A program made the translations under genes and the position numbers. 64,000 bases of DNA from JACMRI01 sp043778625 (GTDB lineage: Bacteria; Bacteroidota; Bacteroidia; UBA4408): NCBI GenBank assembly GCA_043778625.1, contig JAYWFU010000108.1:1-64000 (forward strand), written 5' to 3'. The notes under the pieces are model-generated. The model saw only the letters and a list, made by a program, of their open reading frames with translations. It was not told the DNA's origin and did no database searches. Below, one piece after another: positions 1-8,852 of this stretch. Positions within the stretch are counted from its first letter, which is position 1. Each line of letters opens with the position of its first letter.

Positions 1-261
1 TGGTGCAATGGTGGCGAGCAACAATTTGTGCGCAACATGATATTAGAAAGTAGCCAATTTAAACATTCGTGCTTATGGTTTACTACCTTAATATCAAAAT
101 AAAGTAATTTGCAACACGCTTACAATACCCTTAAACAAGTACAAGCGCTCGAAGTAAAAACTATTGACATGGGGCAAGGCAATAAAATAAGTCGCTTATT
201 AGCATGGACTTTTTTAACCTCACCACAAGAAACGCAATGGGTTAAAGACAGGTGGTTATAA
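1..261 (+). pseudogene. rlmF: 3' end of rlmF-like 23S rRNA m6A1618 methyltransferase, interrupted by an in-frame TAA
   Basis: Frame 1 from the window edge reads a C-terminal RlmF-like sequence: WCNGGEQQFVRNMI, then SSQFKHSCLWFTTLISK, then a TAA at 100-102, then in the same frame SNLQHAYNTLKQVQ and MGQGNKISRLLAWTF to a final TAA at 259-261. RlmF proteins carry the same blocks (WCxGGE, WFTSLVS, QGxKxSRxxAWTF) without a break, and the codon at the stop position is usually lysine, so one AAA to TAA change explains it. RlmF methylates A1618 of 23S rRNA; loss is tolerated in other bacteria. The 5' part lies outside the window. It could be a true nonsense mutation or a base-call error. Confidence 0.72.
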
Positions 262-533
262 TAAAATAAATTGAGTTGTTAATATAGAACTCAACTGTTA
301 AATTCAAACTAAACATGCCCAATGCCGTAACATTTTAATATCGTTTTAATATTAAGCGTGGCGTTATGTTTGGTGAATTTAAGTAATAATACTATCGTTA
401 TTTGTAATAACGATTATAGTAAATATGAGTACACGAAGTGCAAAAATGGGATAACGGTACTTGATCTATTATGAAAAATATTAAATTTTAACGTGAGTAC
501 ATTAAACCAAAATTCTATAGCTAGTTAGCCTGT
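262..533. other. intergenic region with one short hairpin
   Basis: No open reading frame of note between rlmF and the convergent phosphatase gene. An inverted repeat at 394-414 (ATCGTTATT, loop TGT, AATAACGAT) and a weaker one at 271-294 (TTGAGTT/AACTCAA) could act as terminators for the two convergent genes; neither is followed by a long T run. Confidence 0.4.
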
Positions 534-2543
534 TTAATGTATTCTAAAACCAATAATCATCATATCGTCAATTTGCAAGGTTTGGTTATACATCCATTCG
601 TTAATAAAGGTTGATAAATGTTGATGTTGTGTTGCACAGTTAAGATGTGCTGTTTGTATTAATAGTTTTTTAAAGGCAGAGAAATATAATTTTTTATTAT
701 CAGGGCCACCTTTTTGGTCAGCGTAACCATCGCTATACAGGTACACCATATCGTTAGGTTGTACATTAAATGTTTGTTGTGTAAACTCGTTACGAGTGTT
801 AACATTCATTGATTGCCTGTCTACATTTAACTCTATTATCTCGCTGTTACGCACTATTAGTATGGTATTGCGTGCACCTGAGTAGGTAAGTGTATTGGTA
901 AGTGTATTTAATTTACACAGGGATAAATCCATTCCCTCCGAAAAATCTTTTTCAATAGCTAGTTTTAATTTTTCTTTAATACGGTTTTTAATACAATTTA
1001 ATATTGCTGCAGGTTCAGTTATTTCCTGTTCGTTTACAGCATATTCTAATAAATCATAGGCCAGTATGCTCATCATTGCGCCAGGCACGCCATGGCCTGT
1101 GCAATCAACGGCTGATACTATTATGTTGTGGTTATCAATTTTGTTTATCCAATAAATATCGCCACTTACAAAATCTTTGGGTTGATAGAGTATAAAATAT
1201 TCGCTACTAAACTCTTTTAAATCGGCGTCGCCAGGCATTAATAATTCTTGTATATGTTGGGCATACACAATACTATCGTGTATTAGTTCGTTTTTATGCT
1301 CGAGTAATGCATGTGCTTGGTTTATCTCTTCATTTTTTTGTTGCAAGAGTATGTTTGCTTTTTGTTTTGTTTTTAAATTTCGATAGATGAAAAATGCTAA
1401 AAGCATTACCATTGCTAATACCGCAGCTATAGCATAAAACACAATTTGTTGTTTTTTTATTTGTGCTTCGTTTAATTCATTGTCTTTATTGAGTAGTGCT
1501 ATCTGACTTTCGCGTGTACCTATTTCATAATCCTCGTTTAGTTCGTTTACACGTCTGTTTTCTTCTTGATTATATACCGATTTAGCAATTGAATAATATT
1601 TAGTGATGTAATAGTACGCACTATCGTATTGGCGTAAGTTACTATAGCTAGTGGCAAGTTCTTTAAACGCATCAATACACTCCGCATGCTCTGCATAGTT
1701 TATGTTTTTAGTTACTACTTTTTGCAAAATTGTTTTAGCCTCCATAAAATTTTCTTGCTGATTGTACATACCTCCAAGGTAGGTATATAGCTCTAAATCT
1801 ACCAAAGTAGTATCATTTAGCTTGCGAGTTAAAGCTAAGCCTTCGTTGCATAATTGTTCACATTTATCAAATTGCTTTTTTAATAAATAGCATTTTGATA
1901 AGTTACAATAGCCGTAAAAAAGTTGATATTCATCATTTGATTTTTTATCACGAATAAAATTTTGCATTTGATAATAAATGGCAGAATCTATTTGATTAAA
2001 CTCAATATTAATTAATGCAAGCTGGTTATTTGCTACATTCAAATAACTATCGTCCTTAATTAGTAGAGCTATGTTTCGTAGTGGTATGTAATGTTTACGA
2101 GAGAGCGTGTAACTTTTTTTGTTATAATAAATACGTGCAATTTGTTCTTGTAATTCGCATAGTATGTCTTGTTTTTTTAGGTCGGTAGTAAAATAAGTTA
2201 ATGCCTGCAAACTATACGCTAATGCCTTAGTTTGATTATTTAAAAACATGTAGCACTTAGCCAAACGTCTATTAAAATAGCCGATTTTTTTCGCATTATT
2301 AATTTTTGTAGCTAGTATTAGTCCTTTGTTAAAATAAAGAAGTGCAGTATTTATTCGGTTGTCTTTTGAGTTATAGTAGTACCTACCTAGCTCTTCATAA
2401 ACCTCACAAACAGCGGTATCGCTTTTGGCTTTAAGTAATATACTGTATAAACTATCAGCCGTTTTGTTATTTTGCGCATACGCAGGTTTAACATAGCTTA
2501 GCGTTAAAGAAATTAAAGAAATTAAAAATAAGCGTATGTTCAT
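534..2543 (-). CDS. TPR sensor with SpoIIE-type PP2C serine phosphatase domain
   Basis: A 669-residue protein. A signal peptide (1-23, cut near AYA|Q) is followed by tetratricopeptide-like helical repeats (about 30-340), one membrane helix (about 367-387), a short coiled coil (390-425) and a SpoIIE-type phosphatase domain (about 435-669). Phosphatase motifs visible are DFVSGDIYWI near 458, DCTGHGVPGAM near 480 and SDGYADQKGG near the end, supplying the metal-binding aspartates. The family dephosphorylates anti-sigma-factor antagonists or signals through periplasmic TPR input; here the TPR part should lie in the periplasm and the catalytic part in the cytoplasm. It is the last gene of an acs-led minus-strand group, 16 nt after the gene at 2560. 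Its partner protein is not in the window. Confidence 0.85.
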   Translation of the reverse strand: MNIRLFLISLISLTLSYVKPAYAQNNKTADSLYSILLKAKSDTAVCEVYEELGRYYYNSKDNRINTALLYFNKGLILATKINNAKKIGYFNRRLAKCYMFLNNQTKALAYSLQALTYFTTDLKKQDILCELQEQIARIYYNKKSYTLSRKHYIPLRNIALLIKDDSYLNVANNQLALINIEFNQIDSAIYYQMQNFIRDKKSNDEYQLFYGYCNLSKCYLLKKQFDKCEQLCNEGLALTRKLNDTTLVDLELYTYLGGMYNQQENFMEAKTILQKVVTKNINYAEHAECIDAFKELATSYSNLRQYDSAYYYITKYYSIAKSVYNQEENRRVNELNEDYEIGTRESQIALLNKDNELNEAQIKKQQIVFYAIAAVLAMVMLLAFFIYRNLKTKQKANILLQQKNEEINQAHALLEHKNELIHDSIVYAQHIQELLMPGDADLKEFSSEYFILYQPKDFVSGDIYWINKIDNHNIIVSAVDCTGHGVPGAMMSILAYDLLEYAVNEQEITEPAAILNCIKNRIKEKLKLAIEKDFSEGMDLSLCKLNTLTNTLTYSGARNTILIVRNSEIIELNVDRQSMNVNTRNEFTQQTFNVQPNDMVYLYSDGYADQKGGPDNKKLYFSAFKKLLIQTAHLNCATQHQHLSTFINEWMYNQTLQIDDMMIIGFRIH

Positions 2544-2559
2544 TAGTGATATAAATTAT

Positions 2560-3315
2560 TTATTTGCGTTTGAAATTTGAATTAGTCGAATGTAGTAATT
2601 TAATACCGTTAATTACAATAGCACTGTCGTGCATAGTAAACGGTAACGTTTGTGTGCTTGGAGCAATAAAACTACAACGCCAGCTTTGGTAAGCTATACA
2701 GGGCATACTACATTGATAATACTTTAGATCAACTTTAACTTTTCGGCACCTATTCTTAATTACTATAAATTTTTGTGTTGCACCGTTTTTAGTTGATAAT
2801 TCAATAGTGAGCGGTAAGTTTTTGCGAGTCACTACAAGGCTATCAGTAGCAGTAAAGTTTATTGTTTTTTGAGCTACTGTTTTTCGTTGTGCGTTTTTTA
2901 TTTTAATGGTATATACTTCAGTAGTTGATTTGTAATTTGAGGAATAATCATTGTAATCCTTCCACGGGTAACAACTAACTACCATATTACTAGGTTCTTT
3001 TGCACTACTCAAATAGAGTACATTTGCACCAAAACAATAACCTGCACTATCCTCCAAGTAATTAAGCGTTAGTGTACTATCAGTTTGTAGGTAAGTACCG
3101 TAGGCTTGTTCGCTTTTTTCAGAACCATGGACTCCACCTGTATGCGATTTATAATATTTAAATTTTTTGGTGCCTTTATTAAATTGATATTCTATATAAT
3201 CATTATCCTCAAATTCCGTTAAACTAAATATATAACTTCCATTTAATACTTGCCTATTAGTTGCTAGGCTATACGTAAGCATATAAAGTAGGAATATAGT
3301 AACTACTCTACGCAT
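2560..3315 (-). CDS. secreted protein of unknown function
   Basis: 251 residues starting with a basic n-region and hydrophobic core (MRRVVTIFLLYMLTYSLA), consistent with a Sec signal peptide and export. The rest is rich in threonine, tyrosine and lysine with alternating beta-type patterns, and contains a cysteine cluster around 190-215 (RCRK, YYQCSMPC, WRCSF). I do not recognise a family. Its ATG overlaps the last base of acs, and the phosphatase gene follows 16 nt downstream, so it is probably co-transcribed with both. No charged catalytic motif is evident. Confidence 0.6.
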   Translation of the reverse strand: MRRVVTIFLLYMLTYSLATNRQVLNGSYIFSLTEFEDNDYIEYQFNKGTKKFKYYKSHTGGVHGSEKSEQAYGTYLQTDSTLTLNYLEDSAGYCFGANVLYLSSAKEPSNMVVSCYPWKDYNDYSSNYKSTTEVYTIKIKNAQRKTVAQKTINFTATDSLVVTRKNLPLTIELSTKNGATQKFIVIKNRCRKVKVDLKYYQCSMPCIAYQSWRCSFIAPSTQTLPFTMHDSAIVINGIKLLHSTNSNFKRK

Positions 3316-5216
3316 TACATACGTCTGTTTTTAATTTCCTCCACTACCGCAGGGTCAAGTAAGGTAGATGTATCGCCAAGATTAGTGGTATCTCCCTCAG
3401 CAATTTTGCGCAGTATACGGCGCATAATTTTTCCGCTACGGGTTTTAGGTAAGCCACTCACTATTTGTATTTTATCGGGCTTTGCAATTGGGCCTATAAT
3501 TTTATTTACTTTGGCAATAATTTCTTTGCGTAGCACATCATCATTATCAATTATGCCATTAGTTATTACGTAGGCGTATATTCCTTGCCCCTTAATGTCG
3601 TGCGGATAGCCCACTACGGCGCTTTCTACCACGTGGGGGTGCATATTTATTGCACTCTCCACTTCAGCGGTGCCTATACGATGCCCGCTAATGTTCATTA
3701 CATCGTCTACACGGCCTGTTATGCGGTAGTAGCCATCTTCGTCTCTACGGCAACCATCGCCTGTAAAATACAAATTAGGATAAGTGGTAAAATATGCCTC
3801 ACGGCAACGGTTATGGTCGCCGTAGGTGGTACGTATCATACTCGGCCACGGAAATTTAATGCATAAGTTACCCTCTACATTATTACCCATTAACTCGGTA
3901 CCTTTTTCATCCACTAACAATAGTTGCACGCCGGGTAATGGCAATGTAGCAAACCCAGGTTTGGTAGGCGTTATACCTGCTATTGGTGATATTAAAATAC
4001 CGCCAGTTTCGGTTTGAAACCAAGTATCAACAATTGGGCAATTGCCTTTGCCTATGTTAGTATTGTACCATTGCCATGCTTCCACATTAATTGGCTCGCC
4101 TACGCTTCCCAATACCTTGAGCGACGCTAACGAGTAAGGAGTTACGGTATCAAGGCCGCAGGCTTCCAATGCTCGTATGGCAGTAGGAGCGGTGTAAAAA
4201 TGGGTTACCTTGTACTTATCAATTACTTGCCAAAACCGCCCAGCATCAGGGTAAGTGGGTACGCCCTCAAACAATACGCTAGTAGCACCTGCTAGCAACG
4301 GGCCGTAGGTAATGTAGGTGTGGCCTGTAATCCAGCCAACATCGGCTGTACACCAAAATATATTAGTAGGATCGTTGCTATTGTACTGGAACACATTTTC
4401 AAACGAATATTGTGCATACACCATGTAGCCCGCCGTGCTGTGTTGTACACCCTTAGGGGTGCCTGTACTGCCTGATGTGTAGAGGATAAACAAGGCGTCC
4501 TCGCTATCCATGGCCACAGCAGGGAATAGGGGAGAGGCATTGTGCATGGCATTAGTCCAGTATACATCGCGCCCTTGTTGCATACTATGTGCGGTATTGG
4601 TGCAGTTGCACACTAGTACGGTGTTTACGCTAGGGCAGTTTATTAATGCTTCGTCCACTATGTTTTTAAGTGCAATATCTTTTGCACCACGGTACGCACC
4701 GTCGGCAGTTATTACTAGCTTGCATTGGCTGTCGAGTATGCGGCTTTCTAATGCACTTGCACTAAAACCGCCAAACACCACGCTGTGTATAGCACCTATG
4801 CGTGCACAAGCTAGTAGACTTACAACTGTTTGAGGTATCATGGGTAAATAAATACATACCCTATCACCTTTGGTAATGCCGTAACTGGTAAGTACGTTGG
4901 CTAGCTTACATACTTCAGCATGTAGTTCGTTGTAAGTAATACTCGTGCCTAGCTCAGTTGGATTATTAGGTTCAAAATAAAACGCAATTTTATCGCCTTT
5001 GGTAGCAAGATGTCTATCCAAACAATTTTCGGTAATATTAAGCTGTGCGCCTTTGTACCACTCTATTTTAGGCTCGGTAAAATTCCAGTTTACTACTTCG
5101 TCCCATTTACGTTTCCAAGTAAATGATTGTGCTATATTGTCCCAAAATTGAGTAGGGTTTTCAGCACTTAGGGCGTATTGTTGTTGGTATTCTTCAAATG
5201 AATTTATGTGTATCAT
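3315..5216 (-). CDS. acs: acetyl-CoA synthetase (AMP-forming)
   Basis: A 633-residue ANL-superfamily enzyme that makes acetyl-CoA from acetate, ATP and CoA through acetyl-AMP. The phosphate-binding loop YTSGSTGTPKGVQHS lies near 244, the WFQTETGG adenylate motif near 400, YFTGDGCRRDEDGYY and the hinge ITGRVDDVMNISGHR follow, and the C-terminal PKTRSGKIMRR carries the acetylatable lysine (K596). Length and motif order match full-length Acs. ATG at 5214-5216 is the natural start. It leads a minus-strand group with the secreted protein (1-bp overlap) and the TPR/PP2C phosphatase. No clear promoter was identified in the 100 bp upstream. Confidence 0.95.
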   Translation of the reverse strand: MIHINSFEEYQQQYALSAENPTQFWDNIAQSFTWKRKWDEVVNWNFTEPKIEWYKGAQLNITENCLDRHLATKGDKIAFYFEPNNPTELGTSITYNELHAEVCKLANVLTSYGITKGDRVCIYLPMIPQTVVSLLACARIGAIHSVVFGGFSASALESRILDSQCKLVITADGAYRGAKDIALKNIVDEALINCPSVNTVLVCNCTNTAHSMQQGRDVYWTNAMHNASPLFPAVAMDSEDALFILYTSGSTGTPKGVQHSTAGYMVYAQYSFENVFQYNSNDPTNIFWCTADVGWITGHTYITYGPLLAGATSVLFEGVPTYPDAGRFWQVIDKYKVTHFYTAPTAIRALEACGLDTVTPYSLASLKVLGSVGEPINVEAWQWYNTNIGKGNCPIVDTWFQTETGGILISPIAGITPTKPGFATLPLPGVQLLLVDEKGTELMGNNVEGNLCIKFPWPSMIRTTYGDHNRCREAYFTTYPNLYFTGDGCRRDEDGYYRITGRVDDVMNISGHRIGTAEVESAINMHPHVVESAVVGYPHDIKGQGIYAYVITNGIIDNDDVLRKEIIAKVNKIIGPIAKPDKIQIVSGLPKTRSGKIMRRILRKIAEGDTTNLGDTSTLLDPAVVEEIKNRRM

Positions 5217-5319
5217 GGTAGTGTGTATTTTTTTGTTAATTTTAGTTGAATTGATTTATTTCAACGAATAAACAGTAAGCTATTAAATTTATTATTGATA
5301 GCGCATTAACCATTTTAAA

Positions 5320-6003
5320 TTACTCATTTTCGTTGTAATTAATCGCTCGATTTAAGAAATCGACTAATGGTTTTGTTGCTTTAAAGCATGAATTTATTTT
5401 TACAATTAAATCATCACTCATCATTTCATTGTCAGTTAATTCCATCATGGTATAAAAACCTTTCATTTTTAAGAATTCACTGGCTATATTTTCGCTCTTA
5501 AATTCTTTGGGCACTTTGTTTAAAACACCCGAATTACTTATACCGTTAGGGAAACTTTGCTTAAATAAATTAGTATCAATTATTGCCTTCCATTCATTAT
5601 AACAATAATCAATTTCTTGCCTAATTTTTTTTAATTCTTCAGGTTGAGGATTATACACACCGCCACCAACAAAACAGTTGTTAGGCTCAATGTGTACATA
5701 GTAAAATGCCGAAGGACTATTTTTACCATTCTTGTTTAATACACTATAATAGTCGGTTTTGTAGGGTGTTTTATCTTTTGCAAAGCGCAAATCTCTATTT
5801 AATCGTGTGATACATTTTTTAGTGTCGAGGTAAGCGCTTGCAATTGTTTTGTCAATTGTGGAAATAGAGGTAATTAATTGCGCGGTTAAATTAAGAACAT
5901 CATTTTTAGTGGCTTCATACCTTTTTTTGTTGGTGTCAAGCCATTCTTTTGAGTTATTTTGTTTAAGATCTTTCAAAAAATCAAATGAATTTTGGTGTAT
6001 CAT
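5320..6003 (-). CDS. DUF2461 family protein
   Basis: 227 residues matching the TIGR02453/DUF2461 pattern: an N-terminal FDFLKDLKQNNSKEWLDTNK block, then RLNRDLRFAKDKTPYKTDYY, then a YYVHIEPNNCFVGGGVYNP core and a C-terminal PKGFK-like stretch (here VPKEFKSEN). The family is widespread in Bacteroidota and of unknown biochemical role; it is cytoplasmic with no signal peptide. It is the last of three tightly spaced minus-strand genes (10 nt after the membrane protein gene at 6014). Confidence 0.85.
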   Translation of the reverse strand: MIHQNSFDFLKDLKQNNSKEWLDTNKKRYEATKNDVLNLTAQLITSISTIDKTIASAYLDTKKCITRLNRDLRFAKDKTPYKTDYYSVLNKNGKNSPSAFYYVHIEPNNCFVGGGVYNPQPEELKKIRQEIDYCYNEWKAIIDTNLFKQSFPNGISNSGVLNKVPKEFKSENIASEFLKMKGFYTMMELTDNEMMSDDLIVKINSCFKATKPLVDFLNRAINYNENE

Positions 6004-6013
6004 AGTGTGAAAT

Positions 6014-6472
6014 TTATTCTACGGTGATTAATTTTAGAGTGGTATTACTTGCCAAATCATGCATAATATTTGACATGTCATTTTCGTTTAATTCGGAAGA
6101 TGATATCTCGTCTAATTTTACATTATTTAAGGAGCAAATTACGATTGATTTTTTTGTAGTGAAATGTACAATACTCCCAATGTTTTCAAATAAATGGTTG
6201 TTGTACCATAGCATATTAAAATAGGAGATAACACCTTTGTTTACATCAATTTTTACGATGGGTAAGAATAACAACCAACAAAAACGATAAATATATATTA
6301 GTCCAAAAAATGCTGGAACAAGTAAGATATGGGGCACAATAATATAATCTGTAAAAAAACTTAGTGCATAATTAATTAACCATAAAAGCATTAATCCTAC
6401 TATAGCTAATCCAGTAATTTTTATTAAAAGAAGTAGAGCTTCCCTTTTGTCAACAAAATATTTACTATTCAT
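6014..6472 (-). CDS. small two-helix membrane protein, unknown function
   Basis: 152 residues with two hydrophobic segments, about 16-38 (LLLIKITGLAIVGLMLLWLI) and 46-75, joined by a short loop. The C-terminal half is soluble and resembles the pleckstrin-like tails seen in small Bacteroidota membrane proteins, but I cannot name a family. It lies 12 nt downstream of the GNAT gene and 10 nt upstream of the DUF2461 gene, so the three are likely one transcript. Confidence 0.6.
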   Translation of the reverse strand: MNSKYFVDKREALLLLIKITGLAIVGLMLLWLINYALSFFTDYIIVPHILLVPAFFGLIYIYRFCWLLFLPIVKIDVNKGVISYFNMLWYNNHLFENIGSIVHFTTKKSIVICSLNNVKLDEISSSELNENDMSNIMHDLASNTTLKLITVE

Positions 6473-6484
6473 TTTACAACAGTT

Positions 6485-7012
6485 TTAATTTTTAGTTACT
6501 CTATAAATATGCGCGTCAATCCCCATATAATTGGTAATTCCGTTGCGTTGCATACCATTACGCTCTGCCACTTTTTGCGAGGCAATATTATCTACGTGTA
6601 TTATTGATATTAAGGTATTGGTATAGTTATTATCAAACGCCAATACTTTAAACGCCTGCGCAGCTTCGGTAGCGTAGCCATGCCCTGTGTGTTTAGGCAT
6701 TAGGCTGTAGCCAATTTCTATTTCGGGTATGCCGTTTATTTCTTTGGTTAATAAACTATATTGGCCTATAAATTCGTTGGTATTTTTGTTAACTAATGCC
6801 ATTAACCCTAGTTGCTCGTTGGCATAGCGTTCCAATTGTTTTTGTATCCAAATTTCGGCACTGTTGGGAGCTTCGGTTACAAAGGCGGGGAATAGTTTTA
6901 TGGATGCGTAATCATCAAAAAACAATTGCCATTGTACTACATCGCGCATTGTAAGTGGGCGTATTAACAGGCGAGCAGTTGTTTTGGTTTGATAGTAATT
7001 TTCCATGTGCAA
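6485..7012 (-). CDS. GNAT family N-acetyltransferase (RimJ/RimL type)
   Basis: 175 residues. TTARLLIRPLTMRDVVQWQ is the typical opening of ribosomal-protein-type GNAT enzymes, IEIGYSLMPKHTGHGYATEA is the acetyl-CoA-binding motif A with its Q/RxxGxG/A-like turn (HTGHGYA), and SQKVAERNGMQ is motif B. The substrate cannot be told from sequence. ATG at 7010-7012 or a second ATG two codons in are both possible starts. It is first of the three-gene minus-strand group that includes 6014 and 5320. Confidence 0.85.
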   Translation of the reverse strand: MHMENYYQTKTTARLLIRPLTMRDVVQWQLFFDDYASIKLFPAFVTEAPNSAEIWIQKQLERYANEQLGLMALVNKNTNEFIGQYSLLTKEINGIPEIEIGYSLMPKHTGHGYATEAAQAFKVLAFDNNYTNTLISIIHVDNIASQKVAERNGMQRNGITNYMGIDAHIYRVTKN

Positions 7013-7123
7013 TTTTGCAAAATGCTATACTACGCAAAAATGATTGACTAACAAAATGATACGCTAAAAATTAAACTACCGCACATTCAGTTTCGCAATC
7101 ACACAAGCGTTATCAATTGTCAA

Positions 7124-7154
7124 TTGTTCATTCTCAATTAATTAACTACCTTCG
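7124..7154 (+). promoter_or_regulatory. Bacteroidota-type promoter for the pseudouridine synthase gene
   Basis: TTG at 7124-7126, a 20-nt spacer and TACCTTCG at 7147-7154 fit the Bacteroidota -33/-7 pattern, with C for T in the seventh position. Transcription would start near 7160, just before the ATG at 7172 and after the alternative GTG at 7154, which decides the start codon. Confidence 0.6.
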
Positions 7155-7171
7155 TGCAAATCATAAAAAAC

Positions 7172-7855
7172 ATGTTAAATATACTTTTTGAAGATAATCA
7201 TTTGCTCATTGTAAACAAGCCCTCGGGGATGTTGGTGCAAATAGATAAAACCAGTAATACATCGCTCGAAATTGAAGCCCAACAGTACATTAAAAACAAA
7301 TATGCCAAACCCGGCGATGCCTTTGTGGGCATACCTCATAGGTTAGACCGTCCCACCACAGGCATAGTAATAGTGGCTCGCACCAGCAAAGCATTAGTGC
7401 GCTTAAACGAGGGATTTAAAGACCACACCATAAAAAAAACCTACTGGGCTATTGTAAAACAAAAACCCGCTAAAACCAAAGATACACTTACGCATTATTT
7501 GCTTAAAAACGAAAGTAAAAACATAAGCAAAGCCCATATTAAGGAAGTTAAGGGCGGTTTGTTGGCCAAGTTATCTTACGAAGTAAAGGCCTCGAGCGAT
7601 AAGTATCATTTGTTGGAAATAGACCTACATACGGGCCGCCACCACCAAATACGCGCGCAGTTGCAAGCCATAGGGTGCAGTATTAAGGGCGATTTAAAAT
7701 ATGGTTCGGAGCGTAGTAATCCTGATGGGTCAATATGCTTACATGCACGCAAAGTAGCGTTTGAACACCCTGTTAAAAAGGAATTGCTTACCATAACAGC
7801 ACCTGCGCCTAACGATCCGTTATGGAATTATTTTGAAGAAGAATTAAAAAAATAA
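7172..7855 (+). CDS. RluA-family RNA pseudouridine synthase
   Basis: 227 residues from ATG 7172. The opening ILFEDNHLLIVNKPSGMLVQ and the catalytic block HRLDRPTTGIVIVAR, with Asp59 as the catalytic aspartate, identify an RluA-family enzyme; TGRHHQIRAQLQAIGCSIKGD is the conserved C-terminal motif. There is no S4 domain, so it resembles the RluA/RluC-like short forms, and the modified uridine cannot be assigned. A GTG at 7154 extends the frame by six codons, but the predicted promoter overlaps it. The amidase gene follows 28 nt downstream. Confidence 0.9.
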   Translation: MLNILFEDNHLLIVNKPSGMLVQIDKTSNTSLEIEAQQYIKNKYAKPGDAFVGIPHRLDRPTTGIVIVARTSKALVRLNEGFKDHTIKKTYWAIVKQKPAKTKDTLTHYLLKNESKNISKAHIKEVKGGLLAKLSYEVKASSDKYHLLEIDLHTGRHHQIRAQLQAIGCSIKGDLKYGSERSNPDGSICLHARKVAFEHPVKKELLTITAPAPNDPLWNYFEEELKK

Positions 7856-7883
7856 ATAGTGCGTTACACACCAAGTGCGTTAC

Positions 7884-8852
7884 ATGAAATTAATTAGTTC
7901 CTGTTTTTTTATTGCAATAGTATTTTCGGCAACTGCCCAAAATTTAAAAGGTATTCGTATTGCTATTGATCCTGGTCATAGCGCAGGTACTATGGCTGAA
8001 GCCATTGTTGAAAAAAAATACGTGGTGTTTAAATTAGACAGTACCAACATAGCTAAGGGCTTGACGGATAGTGTGGAAATTATTGAACCCAATAGCACAC
8101 TAGCCACTGCGTTATTATTAAAGCAAAAGCTAGAAACCAAAGGGGCGGAGGTACTACTATCGCGTACCAAGCAAGGGTATAGCTCGTTCGACAAAACATT
8201 TGCACAGTGGTATGTCGAAAAATATTTAACTCAACAACCTACTACGAATAAAACTAAAAAGAAAGCTAAAATACCAACTGAGCGCAAAGCATTTGTAAGT
8301 GAGTTTAATGTACGTGATATTGAACAACGTGCCAAAATAATTAACAATTACAAACCCGATATTACACTAATAATACACTACAACGCCGACGAAAAAAACG
8401 AGCCATGGACCAGCCCTACCAACAAAAATTTTAATATGATATTTGTACCCACGCTTGCCCAAAGCGTGGATAGCATAGCCCAACAGTTTATGCCTTATGC
8501 AAGTATTGCAAGCAAAAATTTACTACTGGCACAAACCACCATAACAGCATTTGAACAACTATTAAAAGTACCCATCGCGGGGCTCGATGATGCTACTTAC
8601 CTACGGGAGAAGTGCGAGCCCACTGCCGTTAAAGGAGTGTACGTGCGCCAATTAGCATTAAACAAAATGATAAAAGGCATAGTAATATATGGCGAAACGC
8701 TGTACCAAGACAATGCGCAGGAAAGTAAATTACTACACAACAAAACACTAACCATAAACGGTGTTGCCTACTCCGAAAGGGTTGCGCAAGTAGCCGAAGC
8801 CTACTACCAAGGAATTATAAATTATTACAAAACACTACAACATGTTAACTAA
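7884..8852 (+). CDS. N-acetylmuramoyl-L-alanine amidase (Amidase_3) family protein
   Basis: 322 residues from ATG 7884, chosen because it gives a clean signal peptide (MKLISSCFFIAIVFSATA|Q); a GTG three codons upstream is in frame. IRIAIDPGHSAGT supplies the first zinc histidine of Amidase_3 and LIIHYNAD the second. A charged insertion around 115-140 (KTKKKAKIPTERK) separates the two. These enzymes cleave the peptide from MurNAc in peptidoglycan in the periplasm. The 3' end overlaps the SpoU-type gene by 11 bp, suggesting co-expression. Confidence 0.8.
   Translation: MKLISSCFFIAIVFSATAQNLKGIRIAIDPGHSAGTMAEAIVEKKYVVFKLDSTNIAKGLTDSVEIIEPNSTLATALLLKQKLETKGAEVLLSRTKQGYSSFDKTFAQWYVEKYLTQQPTTNKTKKKAKIPTERKAFVSEFNVRDIEQRAKIINNYKPDITLIIHYNADEKNEPWTSPTNKNFNMIFVPTLAQSVDSIAQQFMPYASIASKNLLLAQTTITAFEQLLKVPIAGLDDATYLREKCEPTAVKGVYVRQLALNKMIKGIVIYGETLYQDNAQESKLLHNKTLTINGVAYSERVAQVAEAYYQGIINYYKTLQHVN

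Noticed and set aside
7858..7884. Duplicated AGTGCGTTACA before the amidase start
   Set aside because: Two 11-base copies 16 bp apart are too short to call functional; noted only as a possible duplication.
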